A stretch of DNA of 64,000 nt from Pelomonas sp. Root405 (lineage in GTDB: Bacteria; Pseudomonadota; Gammaproteobacteria; Burkholderiales; Burkholderiaceae_C). Of the stretch, positions 49,263 to 57,442 are shown in pieces (the first letter of the stretch is position 1; every line of letters begins with the position of its first letter). The notes under the pieces are model-generated. The model had not been told where the DNA came from. It made no database searches and saw nothing but the letters and a program-made list of their open reading frames with translations. The position numbers and the translations under genes are program-made. Where the stretch lies: contig NZ_LMDU01000011.1 in assembly GCF_001425165.1 (NCBI RefSeq), positions 58 through 64,057 of the forward strand, read 5' to 3'.

Positions 49263-50510
49263 TCAGAGGGCCAGGCTGTCGGCCCAGATGTTGTCGGCCC
49301 AGGCGCTGGCAATGGCGCCCTCGGCGCTGGTGGCCGCCGGCGACACGCCGCCCGAGCCCGGCACGGCCTTCATGGTCCTGTCAGCCGCGTCGTACTGGTG
49401 CACCGAGGCCACGTGCATGGCCTCGCCCGGCGTGACGAAGCTGTAGCAGGTGTTCATGACGACGGGCGCCGCGTTCACCGCCTCGCCCTTGAGCAGCTGC
49501 AGCACCGCCGCGGCGGCCAGCTTGCCCTGCTGGTTGGCCAGATGGCCCGACTTGGGCATGCCAGGCGCCGAAAAGATGGCGTCACCGACGACATGCACGC
49601 CGGGGGCCGCCTGGGCCTGCATGCTGAGCCAGTCGACGCCGACCCAGCGGCGGTTGATGTTGGCGAAGTCGCGCGCCAGGTCGCCGGCGCGCTGCGGTGG
49701 GATCAGGTTGAGCACGTCGGCCTTCACTTCCTCGAACTCGAAACGCGCCGTGCCGTCGGCCGTCACTTCCTTCAGCTCGGCATTCGGCCGGTACTCCAGC
49801 ACGCCGGCGTGATGCTGTGCGAAGGCGCGCTCGAACAGCGCCTTCTTGCTTTGCACCTCCGGATTGGCGTCCAGCACCAGCAGCTTGGCGCGCGGCTTGG
49901 CGCGACGCAGGTAGGACGCGATCAGGCAGGCGCGCTCATACGGCCCGGGCGGGCAGCGGTAGGGCGCCTTCGGAATGCTCATCAGCACGACGCCGCCTTC
50001 CGGCAGCGCCTCCAGCTGGCGGCGCAGCGCCAGCGTCTGCGCACCGGCCGTCCAGGCATGCACGGCGCGGCCGCTGTCCAGCGCCGCAGCCAGACCGGGA
50101 ATGCCGTCGAGCATGAAGCCGATGCCGGGCGACAGGATCAGCCGGTCCCAGCCCAGGCTGCGGCCATCGGCCAGGCGCACGGTCTTGCCGGCAGGGTCGA
50201 CGCCGACGACCTCGCCGCGCAGGCGCTTGATGCCCTGAGCCTCCAGGCCGGCATAGCCATGGCTGATGCTGGTCAGATCGCGTTCGCCGGCGATGACGAG
50301 GTTGGACATCGGGCAGGAGATGAAGCGCTCGTGCCGCTCAACCAGCGTGACATCGACCGCCGCGCCACCCCAGAGCTTGAGATAGCGCGCCGCCGTCGCG
50401 CCCCCAAAACCGCCGCCGACGATAACGACCCGTCCAAGCGGTGCCGCGGTCGTGGCGCAGCCGGCGAGCGCCAGGCCACCCAGGGCCAGCAAGGGGCGCC
50501 GCGCGATCAT
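49263..50510 (-). CDS. fccB: FAD-dependent sulfide dehydrogenase (flavocytochrome c subunit B-like)
   Basis: The 415-residue protein has an export signal (MIARRPLLALGGLALAGC, twin-Arg/lipoprotein-like) and an FAD-binding domain GRVVIVGGGFGGATAARYLKL. The family pattern continues with SCPMSNLVIAG, PAPYRCPPGPYERA-like KAPYRCPPGPYERACLIA, VVGDAIFSAPGMPKSGHLANQQ and a C-terminal NTCYSFV. This matches FccB/SoxF, which oxidises sulfide and passes electrons to a cytochrome c partner. Its ATG overlaps the stop of the cytochrome gene (ATGA). Sulfide as substrate is inferred from family. Confidence 0.85.
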   Translation of the reverse strand: MIARRPLLALGGLALAGCATTAAPLGRVVIVGGGFGGATAARYLKLWGGAAVDVTLVERHERFISCPMSNLVIAGERDLTSISHGYAGLEAQGIKRLRGEVVGVDPAGKTVRLADGRSLGWDRLILSPGIGFMLDGIPGLAAALDSGRAVHAWTAGAQTLALRRQLEALPEGGVVLMSIPKAPYRCPPGPYERACLIASYLRRAKPRAKLLVLDANPEVQSKKALFERAFAQHHAGVLEYRPNAELKEVTADGTARFEFEEVKADVLNLIPPQRAGDLARDFANINRRWVGVDWLSMQAQAAPGVHVVGDAIFSAPGMPKSGHLANQQGKLAAAAVLQLLKGEAVNAAPVVMNTCYSFVTPGEAMHVASVHQYDAADRTMKAVPGSGGVSPAATSAEGAIASAWADNIWADSLAL

Positions 50511-50863
50511 GGCCTGGCCTCGGTTGCAGGCAGTGCCGCGAAGTAGGCAGCGACCAGACGCAGCTGCTCCGGCGTGTAGCCCTTGACGATTTGCGGCATG
50601 ACGGTGCCGGGCCGTTTGCCGCTGCGGTAGTCGGCCAGCGTTTCCAGCATGACCTCGGCCTTCATGCCGGCCAGCGGCGCCATCACGGCGCCGCGCGCCC
50701 GGCCGTTGGTGCCGTGGCAGTTCGCACAGGTGGCTGCCAGGCTGCGCGCCTTCGTCATGTCCTGCGCAAGGGCAGGAGAACCAAATGCAACCACAGAGGC
50801 ACAGAGGCACAGAGAAAAGACAGAAGTTCCTCTGTGTCTCCGTGCCTCTGTGGTTGCATTCAT
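50507..50863 (-). CDS. Cytochrome c (FccA/SoxE-like) with a repeat-derived signal peptide
   Basis: The 118-residue protein has one haem site CANCH (residues 51-55) in LAATCANCHGTNGRARGAV and an axial Met in GTVMPQIVKGYTPEQL. It is the probable electron acceptor of the FccB-like subunit, coupled to it by ATGA. The N-terminus, MNATTEARRHRG followed by TSVFSLCLCASVVAFG and SPALAQ, is encoded within an intergenic palindromic repeat (50785-50860) up to about residue 26. It nonetheless looks like a working signal peptide. The start codon lies directly at the repeat edge, with eight bases to the upstream stop. Confidence 0.8.
   Translation of the reverse strand: MNATTEARRHRGTSVFSLCLCASVVAFGSPALAQDMTKARSLAATCANCHGTNGRARGAVMAPLAGMKAEVMLETLADYRSGKRPGTVMPQIVKGYTPEQLRLVAAYFAALPATEARP
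50785..50860. repeat. Dispersed palindromic repeat (cacagaggcacagag type), copy 1
   Basis: The arms aatgcaaccacagaggcaca and its near-inverse (tgcctctgtggttgcatt) flank a 16-base centre. It forms a long imperfect hairpin. This repeat type occurs in intergenic regions of many proteobacteria (known pattern, not checked here). Here it lies inside the 5' end of the cytochrome gene. Confidence 0.9.
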
Positions 50864-50871
50864 GATGTGGT

Positions 50872-51951
50872 TCAGAGTTTGTGTGACCGGTCCCCGCGCT
50901 CGAACCCCAGCGCATCGAAAGGCGCATTCAGCGGCGCGAAGCCGATCACTTTGAACAGCTCGCCCATCTCATGCTCAGCCAGCAGGCGGTGAGCCATCGC
51001 GCGCTCACCCAGCGAAGCCCCGTGCAACAGATCGGCGATGCCGCAGTTGAGCAGGAAATTGGCTTGGCTGGTGTAACCCAGCACGACCAGGCCGGCGTCC
51101 TGGCCCGCGAGTGCGATGCCGGTGAAGTTGACGTGGGCGGTGATGTCCTTGTCGCCCACCGCGACCAGCGGATCGGCATCCGCCAGGTGGGCCTGGTGGC
51201 ACATCAGCGTGCCGCCATGGCGCTGCGGGTGGTAGTACTCGCCCTCGGGAAAACCGTAGTCGATGAAAAAAGCGGCGCCGCGCTTGAGGCGGCGGGCAAG
51301 CGTGGCGACGAAGGCCTCGGCCTGCGGGTGAATTTCTGTGACCGTGCCGGGCACGAAGCCGGTCTCGAGCGGGGGCCGCAGGCGGCTGTCGCGGTCCTCG
51401 AAGGCAAAGCCGTCGCCCGCAGAGACGACGCCGCGTTCCCGCCACACCTGCCCATCGAACGCGACCAGCTGCACCGGCATCGCGTCCAACACCTCATTGC
51501 CGATGACGACCGCCTCGATGTCGTCGGGCAGCGCATCCAGCCACTCGACACGGTCAGCCCAATGGGCCAGCCGCTCGCGCTGGCGTTCGCGCAGTTCGGC
51601 CGACAGCTCGACGATGGCGTAGCGCGCCAGGCCCGCGCCGAGCGCGTCCAGCTCGGCGATCAGCTGGGCCGCGAGCGCACCGGAGCCGGCGCCGAACTCG
51701 ATGACGTCGCGGCAGCCGCTGGCATCCATGGCCTGCTTCAACTGGCGCGCCAGCGCGCGGCCGAACAGTGGCGACATCTCGGGCGCCGTGACGAAGTCGG
51801 AGCCTTCGCTGGGCATGCGGCCGAACTTGCGACGACCGCCGGCGTAGTACCCCAGGCCGGGCTCGTACAGCGCCATCGCCATGAACCGGTCGAAGGGCAG
51901 CCAGCCGCCGGCGGCGGCGATCTCGGCGTGGATGCGTTCAGCGAGGCGCAT
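50872..51951 (-). CDS. MidA-like SAM-dependent methyltransferase (COG1565)
   Basis: The 359-residue product matches the MidA/NDUFAF7 family of class I methyltransferases: GGWLPFDRFMAMALYEPGLGYY, SDFVTAPEMSPLFG, SAM site IEFGAGSGALAAQL, and VVIGNEVLDAMPVQ. The mitochondrial homologue methylates an arginine of complex I; the bacterial substrate is unproven. The ATG giving MRLAERIHAEI was chosen. A palindromic repeat fills most of the 102 bases upstream, and a second copy lies eight bases after its stop, so the gene is bracketed by repeats. Confidence 0.88.
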   Translation of the reverse strand: MRLAERIHAEIAAAGGWLPFDRFMAMALYEPGLGYYAGGRRKFGRMPSEGSDFVTAPEMSPLFGRALARQLKQAMDASGCRDVIEFGAGSGALAAQLIAELDALGAGLARYAIVELSAELRERQRERLAHWADRVEWLDALPDDIEAVVIGNEVLDAMPVQLVAFDGQVWRERGVVSAGDGFAFEDRDSRLRPPLETGFVPGTVTEIHPQAEAFVATLARRLKRGAAFFIDYGFPEGEYYHPQRHGGTLMCHQAHLADADPLVAVGDKDITAHVNFTGIALAGQDAGLVVLGYTSQANFLLNCGIADLLHGASLGERAMAHRLLAEHEMGELFKVIGFAPLNAPFDALGFERGDRSHKL

Positions 51952-51964
51952 CGGGAAATACAGA

Positions 51965-52045
51965 AACGCAACCACAGAGGCACAGAGACACAGAGACCTC
52001 CATGAACAGGTTTTCCTCCCTGCCTCTGTGCCTCTGTGGTTGCCT
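51965..52045. repeat. Dispersed palindromic repeat (cacagaggcacagag type), copy 2
   Basis: The arms aacgcaaccacagaggcaca and tgcctctgtggttgc match copy 1 at 50785-50860, in the same orientation and 1.18 kb away. The centre differs. It lies between the MidA-like gene start and the upstream GGDEF/EAL stop, taking up nearly the whole gap. Confidence 0.9.
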
Positions 52046-52053
52046 TTGGATCT

Positions 52054-54123
52054 TCATCGTGCCTTCACCCAGGCCTCGAACTCGCTCGCCGGCATCGGCG
52101 CGCCGACCAGCTCGCCCTGGAACTGCTGGCAGCCCCAGCTGGCCAGCAGCTGCCATTGCGCTGCGGTGCGCACGCCTTCGGCAGTGACAGTGAGACCCAG
52201 GCCCACGGCCATCTGCACGATGGCCCGCGTGATGGCCTGCGCGCCGACGTCGTCGGGCAGGCGGGCGACAAAGCTCTGGTCGATCTTGAGCTTGTCCAGC
52301 GGCAGCTCGGTCAGGTGGGCCAGCGACGTGTAGCCGGTGCCGAAGTCGTCGACCGAGACGGTCAGCCCCTGCGCGCGCAGCTGGGCCAGCGTGGCCGGCG
52401 CATGCGCGATGTCTTCGATCAGCATGCGCTCGGTCAGCTCCAGCTCCAGCCACTGGCCGCTGGCGCCGGTATCGACGAGCACGCGCTTGACGGTCTCGGC
52501 AAAACCGTCGAGGTGGAACTGCATGCGCGACAGGTTGACGGCGATGCGCATCGGCCCATGGCTGTGCGTGATGCCCTGCTCGCGCCAGCGCCGCGCCGTG
52601 GCGGCAGCCTCGCGCATGACCCACTCCCCTAACGCCAGCATCAGGCGGTGGCGCTCGGCCACGAAGATGAAGCTGTCGGGCGCCAGCAGCCCGCGCTCGG
52701 GGTGGCGCCAGCGCAGCAGTGCCTCGGCGCCGGAAAGCTGGCCGGTCGTCGCCTCCACCTGAGGCTGGAAGAAAAGCTCGAACTCGTTGCGTGTCAGCGC
52801 CTGGGCCAGTTCGGCCTCCAGCACCAGGTCGCGCAGCGCCGTCTCGGCCAGCGCCGGCTCGAAGAACTGGTAGGTCGCACGGCCGCGCGCCTTGGCGCGG
52901 TACATGGCCGTGTCGGCATGCTGGATGAGCTCGTCCGCCTGCTTGCCGTCGTCGGGATAGACAGCCACGCCGATGGACGGCGTGACCGATAGCGCGCGGC
53001 CATCGGCCTTGACGGGCACCTCGACGACGGACAGCAGCGCCTCCAGCACGACGACGATGTCGGCGCGGCTCTCCAGGTCACTCAGCAGCACGACGAATTC
53101 ATCGCCACCAAAGCGGCCGACCAGGTCGCTGCCGCGCAGCGCGCCCAGCAGCCGCTCGGAGACCGTCGTCAGCACCTGGTCGCCTTCCAGATGACCCAGC
53201 GAATCGTTGACGCGCTTGAAGTTGTCCAGGTCGATGAAGAGCAGGGCCAGCATCTCGCCCTTGCGCTCGGCGCGCCGCATCAGCTCAGCCATGCGGTCCA
53301 TGAAGGCCGCGCGATTGAGCAGGCCGGTCAGGCCGTCATGGTGGGCCAGGTGCTGGATGCGCGCCTCGCTGGCCAGGCGGTCGCGGATGTCCCGCACGAT
53401 GGTCATGCGCAGCTTCTCGCCGTCGCGCTCCAGCGTCCGCACGATGAACTCGACCGGGATGCGCGTGCCGTCCTTGTGCATGACGGCGGTCTCGTAGCGC
53501 AGCTCGCGGCCGGCTCGCATCACTTCCTTGACCTTGGCCAGCTCGTCGGGTGCGATGAAGGACAACACGTGGCGGCCGACCATCTCGTTGAGCGTGTAGC
53601 CGACCAGCTCGCAGCAGGGTGGGTTCACGTCGGTCGTGATGCCCTCCCGGTGGAAGAGAATGCCCTCGACGGTGGCCAGCATGAACTTGTCGAGCCGCGC
53701 CTCGGACTCGCGCACCTGGCGCTCGGCCAAGCGGTGCTTGGTGATGTCGTTGATGAGCACGCAGCTCGCGACGGGCTCGCCGTCCGCGCCAAGCTGCGGA
53801 ATGAGGTGGACCTCGATCCAGCGCGGCGTGCCGTCGGCCGCGGGCAGTTCGCGCTCGTAGCTGACGGCGACGCGCTCGGACAGCACGCGCTCCACCGACG
53901 GCTGGATCAGCGCCGCAGCCTCGGGGCCGATGATCTCGGCGAAGGTCTTGCCGAGGATGTCTGCCTCGGTCAGCCCGAAGGCCTCGGCATAGCCGCGGTT
54001 GGCGAACAGGCAGATCTGGGTCTTGGCGTCGTACAGCGCGATCCAGGCCGGCAGGTAGTCGGCCAGCAGCTTGAAGCGCGCCGCCTCGGTGGCACGCGCC
54101 GCGATGTCGGTGGCGGCGTTCAT
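52054..54123 (-). CDS. PAS-PAS-GGDEF-EAL cyclic-di-GMP signalling protein
   Basis: The 689-residue protein has two PAS domains (about 12-130 and 138-250; the first close to LADYLPAWIALYDAKTQICLFANRGYAEAFGLTEADILGK), a GGDEF domain with GRFGGDEFVVLL (339-343) and an EAL domain with GAEALLRWRHPE (467-469), DDFGTGYTSLAHL and KIDQSFV. All look intact. There are no membrane helices. Its ATG overlaps the stop of the uracil-DNA glycosylase gene by four bases. Confidence 0.92.
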   Translation of the reverse strand: MNAATDIAARATEAARFKLLADYLPAWIALYDAKTQICLFANRGYAEAFGLTEADILGKTFAEIIGPEAAALIQPSVERVLSERVAVSYERELPAADGTPRWIEVHLIPQLGADGEPVASCVLINDITKHRLAERQVRESEARLDKFMLATVEGILFHREGITTDVNPPCCELVGYTLNEMVGRHVLSFIAPDELAKVKEVMRAGRELRYETAVMHKDGTRIPVEFIVRTLERDGEKLRMTIVRDIRDRLASEARIQHLAHHDGLTGLLNRAAFMDRMAELMRRAERKGEMLALLFIDLDNFKRVNDSLGHLEGDQVLTTVSERLLGALRGSDLVGRFGGDEFVVLLSDLESRADIVVVLEALLSVVEVPVKADGRALSVTPSIGVAVYPDDGKQADELIQHADTAMYRAKARGRATYQFFEPALAETALRDLVLEAELAQALTRNEFELFFQPQVEATTGQLSGAEALLRWRHPERGLLAPDSFIFVAERHRLMLALGEWVMREAAATARRWREQGITHSHGPMRIAVNLSRMQFHLDGFAETVKRVLVDTGASGQWLELELTERMLIEDIAHAPATLAQLRAQGLTVSVDDFGTGYTSLAHLTELPLDKLKIDQSFVARLPDDVGAQAITRAIVQMAVGLGLTVTAEGVRTAAQWQLLASWGCQQFQGELVGAPMPASEFEAWVKAR

Positions 54124-54884
54124 GTAGCGGCCTTGCGAGCCAGGCAGAGGTCGTCCCAGGCGCCGGCCTTGTCGGCCGGCGAGCGCAGCAGATAGGCCGG
54201 CGCATAGGTCACCACCAGCGGCAGCCCGCGCCAGTTGTGCACGCGGCCGCGCAGCCGGCCCAGCGGCTCGGCCAGGCCGGTCAGCCGGCGCGCGGCCTGC
54301 AGGCCCATGGCCAGCACGAGGCGGGGCTGCAGCAGCTCGACCTGGCGCGCCAGTACGGCCTCGCAGGCGTCCAGCTCCGCCGGCTGTGCCGGGCGGCCGC
54401 GCGGCGGGCGGCACTTGACGATGGGCGTCACGAAAGCGGTGGCCAATTCATCGGCAGTGCGGCCCGTGCGGCGTTGGCCGGCAGCAAGCAGCATGCGGTC
54501 CAGCAGCCGGCCGGCATCGCCGACGAAGGCCTCGCCGGCCATGTCATCGGCCTCGTCCGCGGGGTCGGTGACCACCAGCCACTGCGCCTGGCGAAGGGCG
54601 CCGCCACCGAAGACGGCATGGCGCCGTTGATCGCCCAGGCCGCAGGCCCGGCAGGCGGACACGGCATCACGCAAGGCGGCCAGGTCCAGGCCGCCGAAGC
54701 TCGACGGCGCGCTGGGCTGCGCGGCGGACACGGCCACCCGCATGACGCTTGGCGGCGCAGGCGGGGCGATGTTGATGGCCTCGGGCTCGTCTTCAATGAC
54801 GGCCTCTGCGCCGGCCAACGACACGGCCGGCACGCGGAATCCCATCTCGGCCAGCATGGCCCGTTGGCGCTCATCCCAGCTCAT
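54120..54884 (-). CDS. Uracil-DNA glycosylase family 4-like protein
   Basis: The 254-residue protein has an N-terminal Ala/Pro-rich extension (about 25-65) and a family 4/5-type glycosylase core. It shows SACRACGLGDQRRHAVFGGG (two iron-sulfur Cys), GEAFVGDAGRLLDRML, FVTPIVKCRPPRGRPAQPAE (third Cys) and a C-terminal VVTYAPAYLLRSP (probable His replaced by Ala in the usual H-P-[AS] block). It would remove uracil from DNA. The change at the HPSP-like motif may weaken catalysis. It is coupled to rimI upstream and the GGDEF/EAL gene downstream. Confidence 0.78.
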   Translation of the reverse strand: MSWDERQRAMLAEMGFRVPAVSLAGAEAVIEDEPEAINIAPPAPPSVMRVAVSAAQPSAPSSFGGLDLAALRDAVSACRACGLGDQRRHAVFGGGALRQAQWLVVTDPADEADDMAGEAFVGDAGRLLDRMLLAAGQRRTGRTADELATAFVTPIVKCRPPRGRPAQPAELDACEAVLARQVELLQPRLVLAMGLQAARRLTGLAEPLGRLRGRVHNWRGLPLVVTYAPAYLLRSPADKAGAWDDLCLARKAAT

Positions 54885-55363
54885 GAAGCCACCACCAGAC
54901 TCATCAACAAGGCGTCCTCGCGCGGGCCGTGTGGCACGGGGTAGTAGGCCCGGCGTCGGCCGACCTCGACAAAGCCATAGCGGCCGTAGATCTCGCGCGC
55001 CCGCTCGTTGCCGACGCGCACTTCCAGCCACAGCTGGGTCAGCCCGCGGCGGCGGCAATCGGCCACCAGGCGGTCCAGCATGGCGACGGCCAGACCGCGG
55101 CCCTGCCAGGCCGGCACGACGGTGATGTTGAGCAGGTGCATCTCGTCCAGCCCGGGCATCGCCACCCAGTAGCCCAGCAGCTCGGCACGCGACCCGCGCA
55201 GCACCTCGGCCGGATAGCCGGCTGCCAGCGAGTCGACGAAATTGCCATGCGTCCACGGCACCGGGTAGGCCTGGCGCTCGACCGCGATGATCTCGGTCAG
55301 GTCGGGCACCCGCATCGCCGCGGCCTCGAAGGGCGGCAGGTTGCGTTCCAGCAAGGCGCTCAT
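54881..55363 (-). CDS. rimI: Ribosomal protein S18 alanine N-acetyltransferase RimI
   Basis: RimI acetylates the N-terminal Ala of ribosomal protein S18. The 160-residue GNAT protein has the acetyl-CoA loop VVPAWQGRGLAVAMLDRL and the C-terminal block RVGNERAREIYGRYGFVEVGRRRAYYP. It follows tsaB, its usual neighbour, and its stop overlaps the glycosylase start by four bases. Confidence 0.92.
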   Translation of the reverse strand: MSALLERNLPPFEAAAMRVPDLTEIIAVERQAYPVPWTHGNFVDSLAAGYPAEVLRGSRAELLGYWVAMPGLDEMHLLNITVVPAWQGRGLAVAMLDRLVADCRRRGLTQLWLEVRVGNERAREIYGRYGFVEVGRRRAYYPVPHGPREDALLMSLVVAS

Positions 55364-55389
55364 GTCAGTGGCTCCGTCAACGCGGGCCG

Positions 55390-55500
55390 AGCGCCGGGCC
55401 GCTCCCAAGCCGGCCCGCCATGGCGACGTGCTTGCCGGTCGAGCCGGCAAGCGTCGCCGTCCCCGCGGGGGACCGGCCAAAGTACGCTTTGGACGAGGGG
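55390..55500. repeat. Dispersed GC-rich palindromic repeat, copy B
   Basis: On the minus strand this reads CCCCTCGTCC, GGCCGGTCCCC, GGGGACGGCGACGCTTGCCGG, CGACCGGCAAGCACGTCGCC, GGGCCGGCTTGGGAGCGGCCCGGCGCTCGGCCCG. It matches copy A (43700-43835). Both copies follow the stop codon of a gene read in the same direction, tsaB here. Confidence 0.75.
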
Positions 55501-55502
55501 CT

Positions 55503-56183
55503 TCATTTCTTCTCGCGCTCGGCGGTGGTCAGCGCCACCTTGTCGCGCACGTAAACGGGTACAGCTTCTGCGGCATCGAGCATCTCGCCGCGCTGCCAGG
55601 CGGCGAGGGCCAGCGCACCCAAAGCGGCAGCGCGCGAGCGGGCTTGCGGCCAGGCGTGCTCCAGCGTACCGAGCGCCTGGGCATATTCGGTCAACGCAGT
55701 GCCGGCCGCGGCAGCGGGTGTGCCCCAGTGCGCAGCCAGCACCTCCGGGCGATAGAGCGCCGGCGCCTCGACAACGGCCCAGGCGCCGTCCACCCAGCGG
55801 TAATGCGCCGCATAGATCTCGCCGATGCGCGCATCCATCGCCACCCAGACGTCGTCCCCGGCGCCCTGGGCACGGGAGTCCTCAGCGACCAGCATCAGGC
55901 TGTCGATGGCCAGCACTGGCTTGCTCAGCCCGAAGGCCAGGCCTTGTGCGACCGCGCAGGCGGTGCGCAGGCCGGTGAAGGCGCCAGGGCCTTGGCCGAA
56001 GGCAATCGCGTCCAGGTCGTCCATTGCCAGGCCGGCACCGGCCAGCAGGGCCTTGATCTCCGGCAGCATGCGCGCCGAGGCCTGGGCGCCGCCGGCAGCC
56101 TCGAAGACCCTGGTCTGCCCAGGCGTCACGAGGGCCAGGGCCATCGTGTCGGTGGAGCTGTCAAGGGCCAGGAGAGAGGGCAT
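55503..56183 (-). CDS. tsaB: tRNA threonylcarbamoyladenosine biosynthesis protein TsaB
   Basis: TsaB is the platform subunit of the complex that makes t6A37 in tRNAs reading ANN codons. The 226-residue product has the ASKHA N-terminus MPSLLALDSSTDTMALALV, the FGQGPGAFTGLRTACAVAQGLAFG block and VWVAMDARIGEIYAAHY. It is usually followed by rimI, as here, with a repeat between them. Confidence 0.94.
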   Translation of the reverse strand: MPSLLALDSSTDTMALALVTPGQTRVFEAAGGAQASARMLPEIKALLAGAGLAMDDLDAIAFGQGPGAFTGLRTACAVAQGLAFGLSKPVLAIDSLMLVAEDSRAQGAGDDVWVAMDARIGEIYAAHYRWVDGAWAVVEAPALYRPEVLAAHWGTPAAAAGTALTEYAQALGTLEHAWPQARSRAAALGALALAAWQRGEMLDAAEAVPVYVRDKVALTTAEREKK

Positions 56184-56264
56184 CCGGGCAGTTTAGGGGA
56201 GGCGCGGCGTCGCCTTGGGCGGCCCAGCGCTATAGGGAGTCGATCACCCCACGTACCTGCGCCG

Positions 56265-56765
56265 TCAAAGCAGCGTCGGGTTGCCCTGCCAGACGGCCCA
56301 GGTCAGTGCCGACGCGAACGCCACCCAGGCGACATAGGGCAGCAGCAACAGGCCCGCCAGACGGCGGAGGCGCCAGAACGCGACGGCGGTCGCGACGACC
56401 AGGGCCAGCAGCAACAGCACGTCGGCAAAGGCCAGGGCGCCCAGGCGCCAGCCGAAGAACAGCCAGGACCAGAGCGCATTCGCCACCAGCTGCACGAGGA
56501 AGAGGCCCAGCGCCCGGGTCCGGCCCGCCGCGCCCTGCTCCCGCCACACCAGCCACGCGGCGACCGCCATCAACCCGTACAGCAGGGACCAGACCGGGCC
56601 GAAGACCGAGGCCGGTGGCGCCCAGTCCGGCTTGGCGAGCTGGGCATAGAAGGACGGCGCATCGCTGGAGGCCGCGGCGCCCAGGCCGGCCGCGACGAAC
56701 ACGATGGCCAGCCAGGCCAGCAGGCCGACGGCCTGGGCGGGCGTGGAGCGATGGGACAGCTGCAT
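56265..56765 (-). CDS. tspO: TspO/MBR family protein
   Basis: The 166-residue protein has five hydrophobic helices and the TspO pattern (SSDAPSFYAQLAKPDWAPPASVFGPVWSLLYGLMAVAAWLVW, LVANALWSWLFFGWR, LLLPYVAWVAFASALTW). TspO proteins bind porphyrins and act in stress or tetrapyrrole handling. Its ATG at 56765 gives MQLSHRST. It lies 81 bases upstream of tsaB on the same strand but is probably a separate unit. Confidence 0.92.
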   Translation of the reverse strand: MQLSHRSTPAQAVGLLAWLAIVFVAAGLGAAASSDAPSFYAQLAKPDWAPPASVFGPVWSLLYGLMAVAAWLVWREQGAAGRTRALGLFLVQLVANALWSWLFFGWRLGALAFADVLLLLALVVATAVAFWRLRRLAGLLLLPYVAWVAFASALTWAVWQGNPTLL

Positions 56766-56848
56766 GCACAGACTCCTGACAAGCGGGATCACATCTTGAC
56801 GCCTGAACGATAGACCGCCGGCCACAGTGGGCAAGCCGGTGCACGCCC

Positions 56849-56881
56849 GACCGGCGGGTAGGAGGCTGCCTACTGCCGGTC
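56849..56881. other. Imperfect hairpin upstream of a small membrane protein gene
   Basis: GACCGGC..GTAGG pairs with CCTAC..GCCGGTC around an AGGCTG loop. It lies 90 bases upstream of the 57-residue membrane protein start. It may be a regulator site or RNA structure; nothing else is seen in the gap 56766-56970. Confidence 0.4.
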
Positions 56882-56970
56882 TGAACGGTGTCCGACCGGC
56901 CGCGACCTGCCACGCTCCTAGAGTGCGTCGACGAGATGGGGCGCTGCGCTCCATCGACGCTGGAGATGCC

Positions 56971-57144
56971 ATGTCATTCGCGCTCTACATCCTCGGACTG
57001 GCGGTGCTGCTGGGCGGCCTCGCCTGGGCCCTGATCACCGCCGGCCTGGCCGTGACCTACGTCGCCATCGCCTGCCTCATCGTGGCCGGCATCGGCATCA
57101 TGATGGCGGTGTCCCGCACGCGGGCCAAGGACCCACCGGCCTGA
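56971..57144 (+). CDS. Small two-helix membrane protein (57 residues)
   Basis: The 57-residue product is almost all hydrophobic: helix 1 about 3-26 (FALYILGLAVLLGGLAWALITAG-like) and helix 2 about 27-47, then a short basic tail (SRTRAKDPPA). A GGAG box precedes the ATG at the right distance. A longer frame starts upstream at 56827 but its added part is Arg/Pro-rich and unlikely. It stands alone between divergent tspO and lepB. Function unknown. Confidence 0.65.
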   Translation: MSFALYILGLAVLLGGLAWALITAGLAVTYVAIACLIVAGIGIMMAVSRTRAKDPPA

Positions 57145-57442
57145 AAAGCCGGGCGAGCGCCAGGGCTGGCCTCGCCTGACGGCGGCTGGCGCGTCTTGCG
57201 ACGCACCGCCGCAGCCCGCACCCCTCAGCGCCGCTCGGCACGCCGGCTTATGGGCCGCAGCATGGGCTAGAACCCGCCGCGCTCAGGTTCGTCCTGCCAT
57301 GCGGTCGGCGGCGGAGCGCCGGGACACGCCGGCTTTGTATCGCGCCACCATTCAAGGCGCGTGGCCGCCATTCACGAATCCCAAGCTGCAGTTCGCCCGG
57401 TTTCCGCGCCGCGCTCGACGGGTCGGCGCCAGCATGGGCGCC

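Noticed and set aside
49263..50927. Longer 554-codon version of the sulfide dehydrogenase reading through the repeat
   Set aside because: The extension overlaps the cytochrome gene in another frame and translates repeat DNA. The ATG at 50510 gives a proper signal peptide and the ATGA coupling.
50785..52045. The two palindromic repeats as a CRISPR array or IS ends
   Set aside because: There are only two copies 1.1 kb apart, no spacer pattern and no transposase between them. They are better seen as dispersed intergenic repeats.
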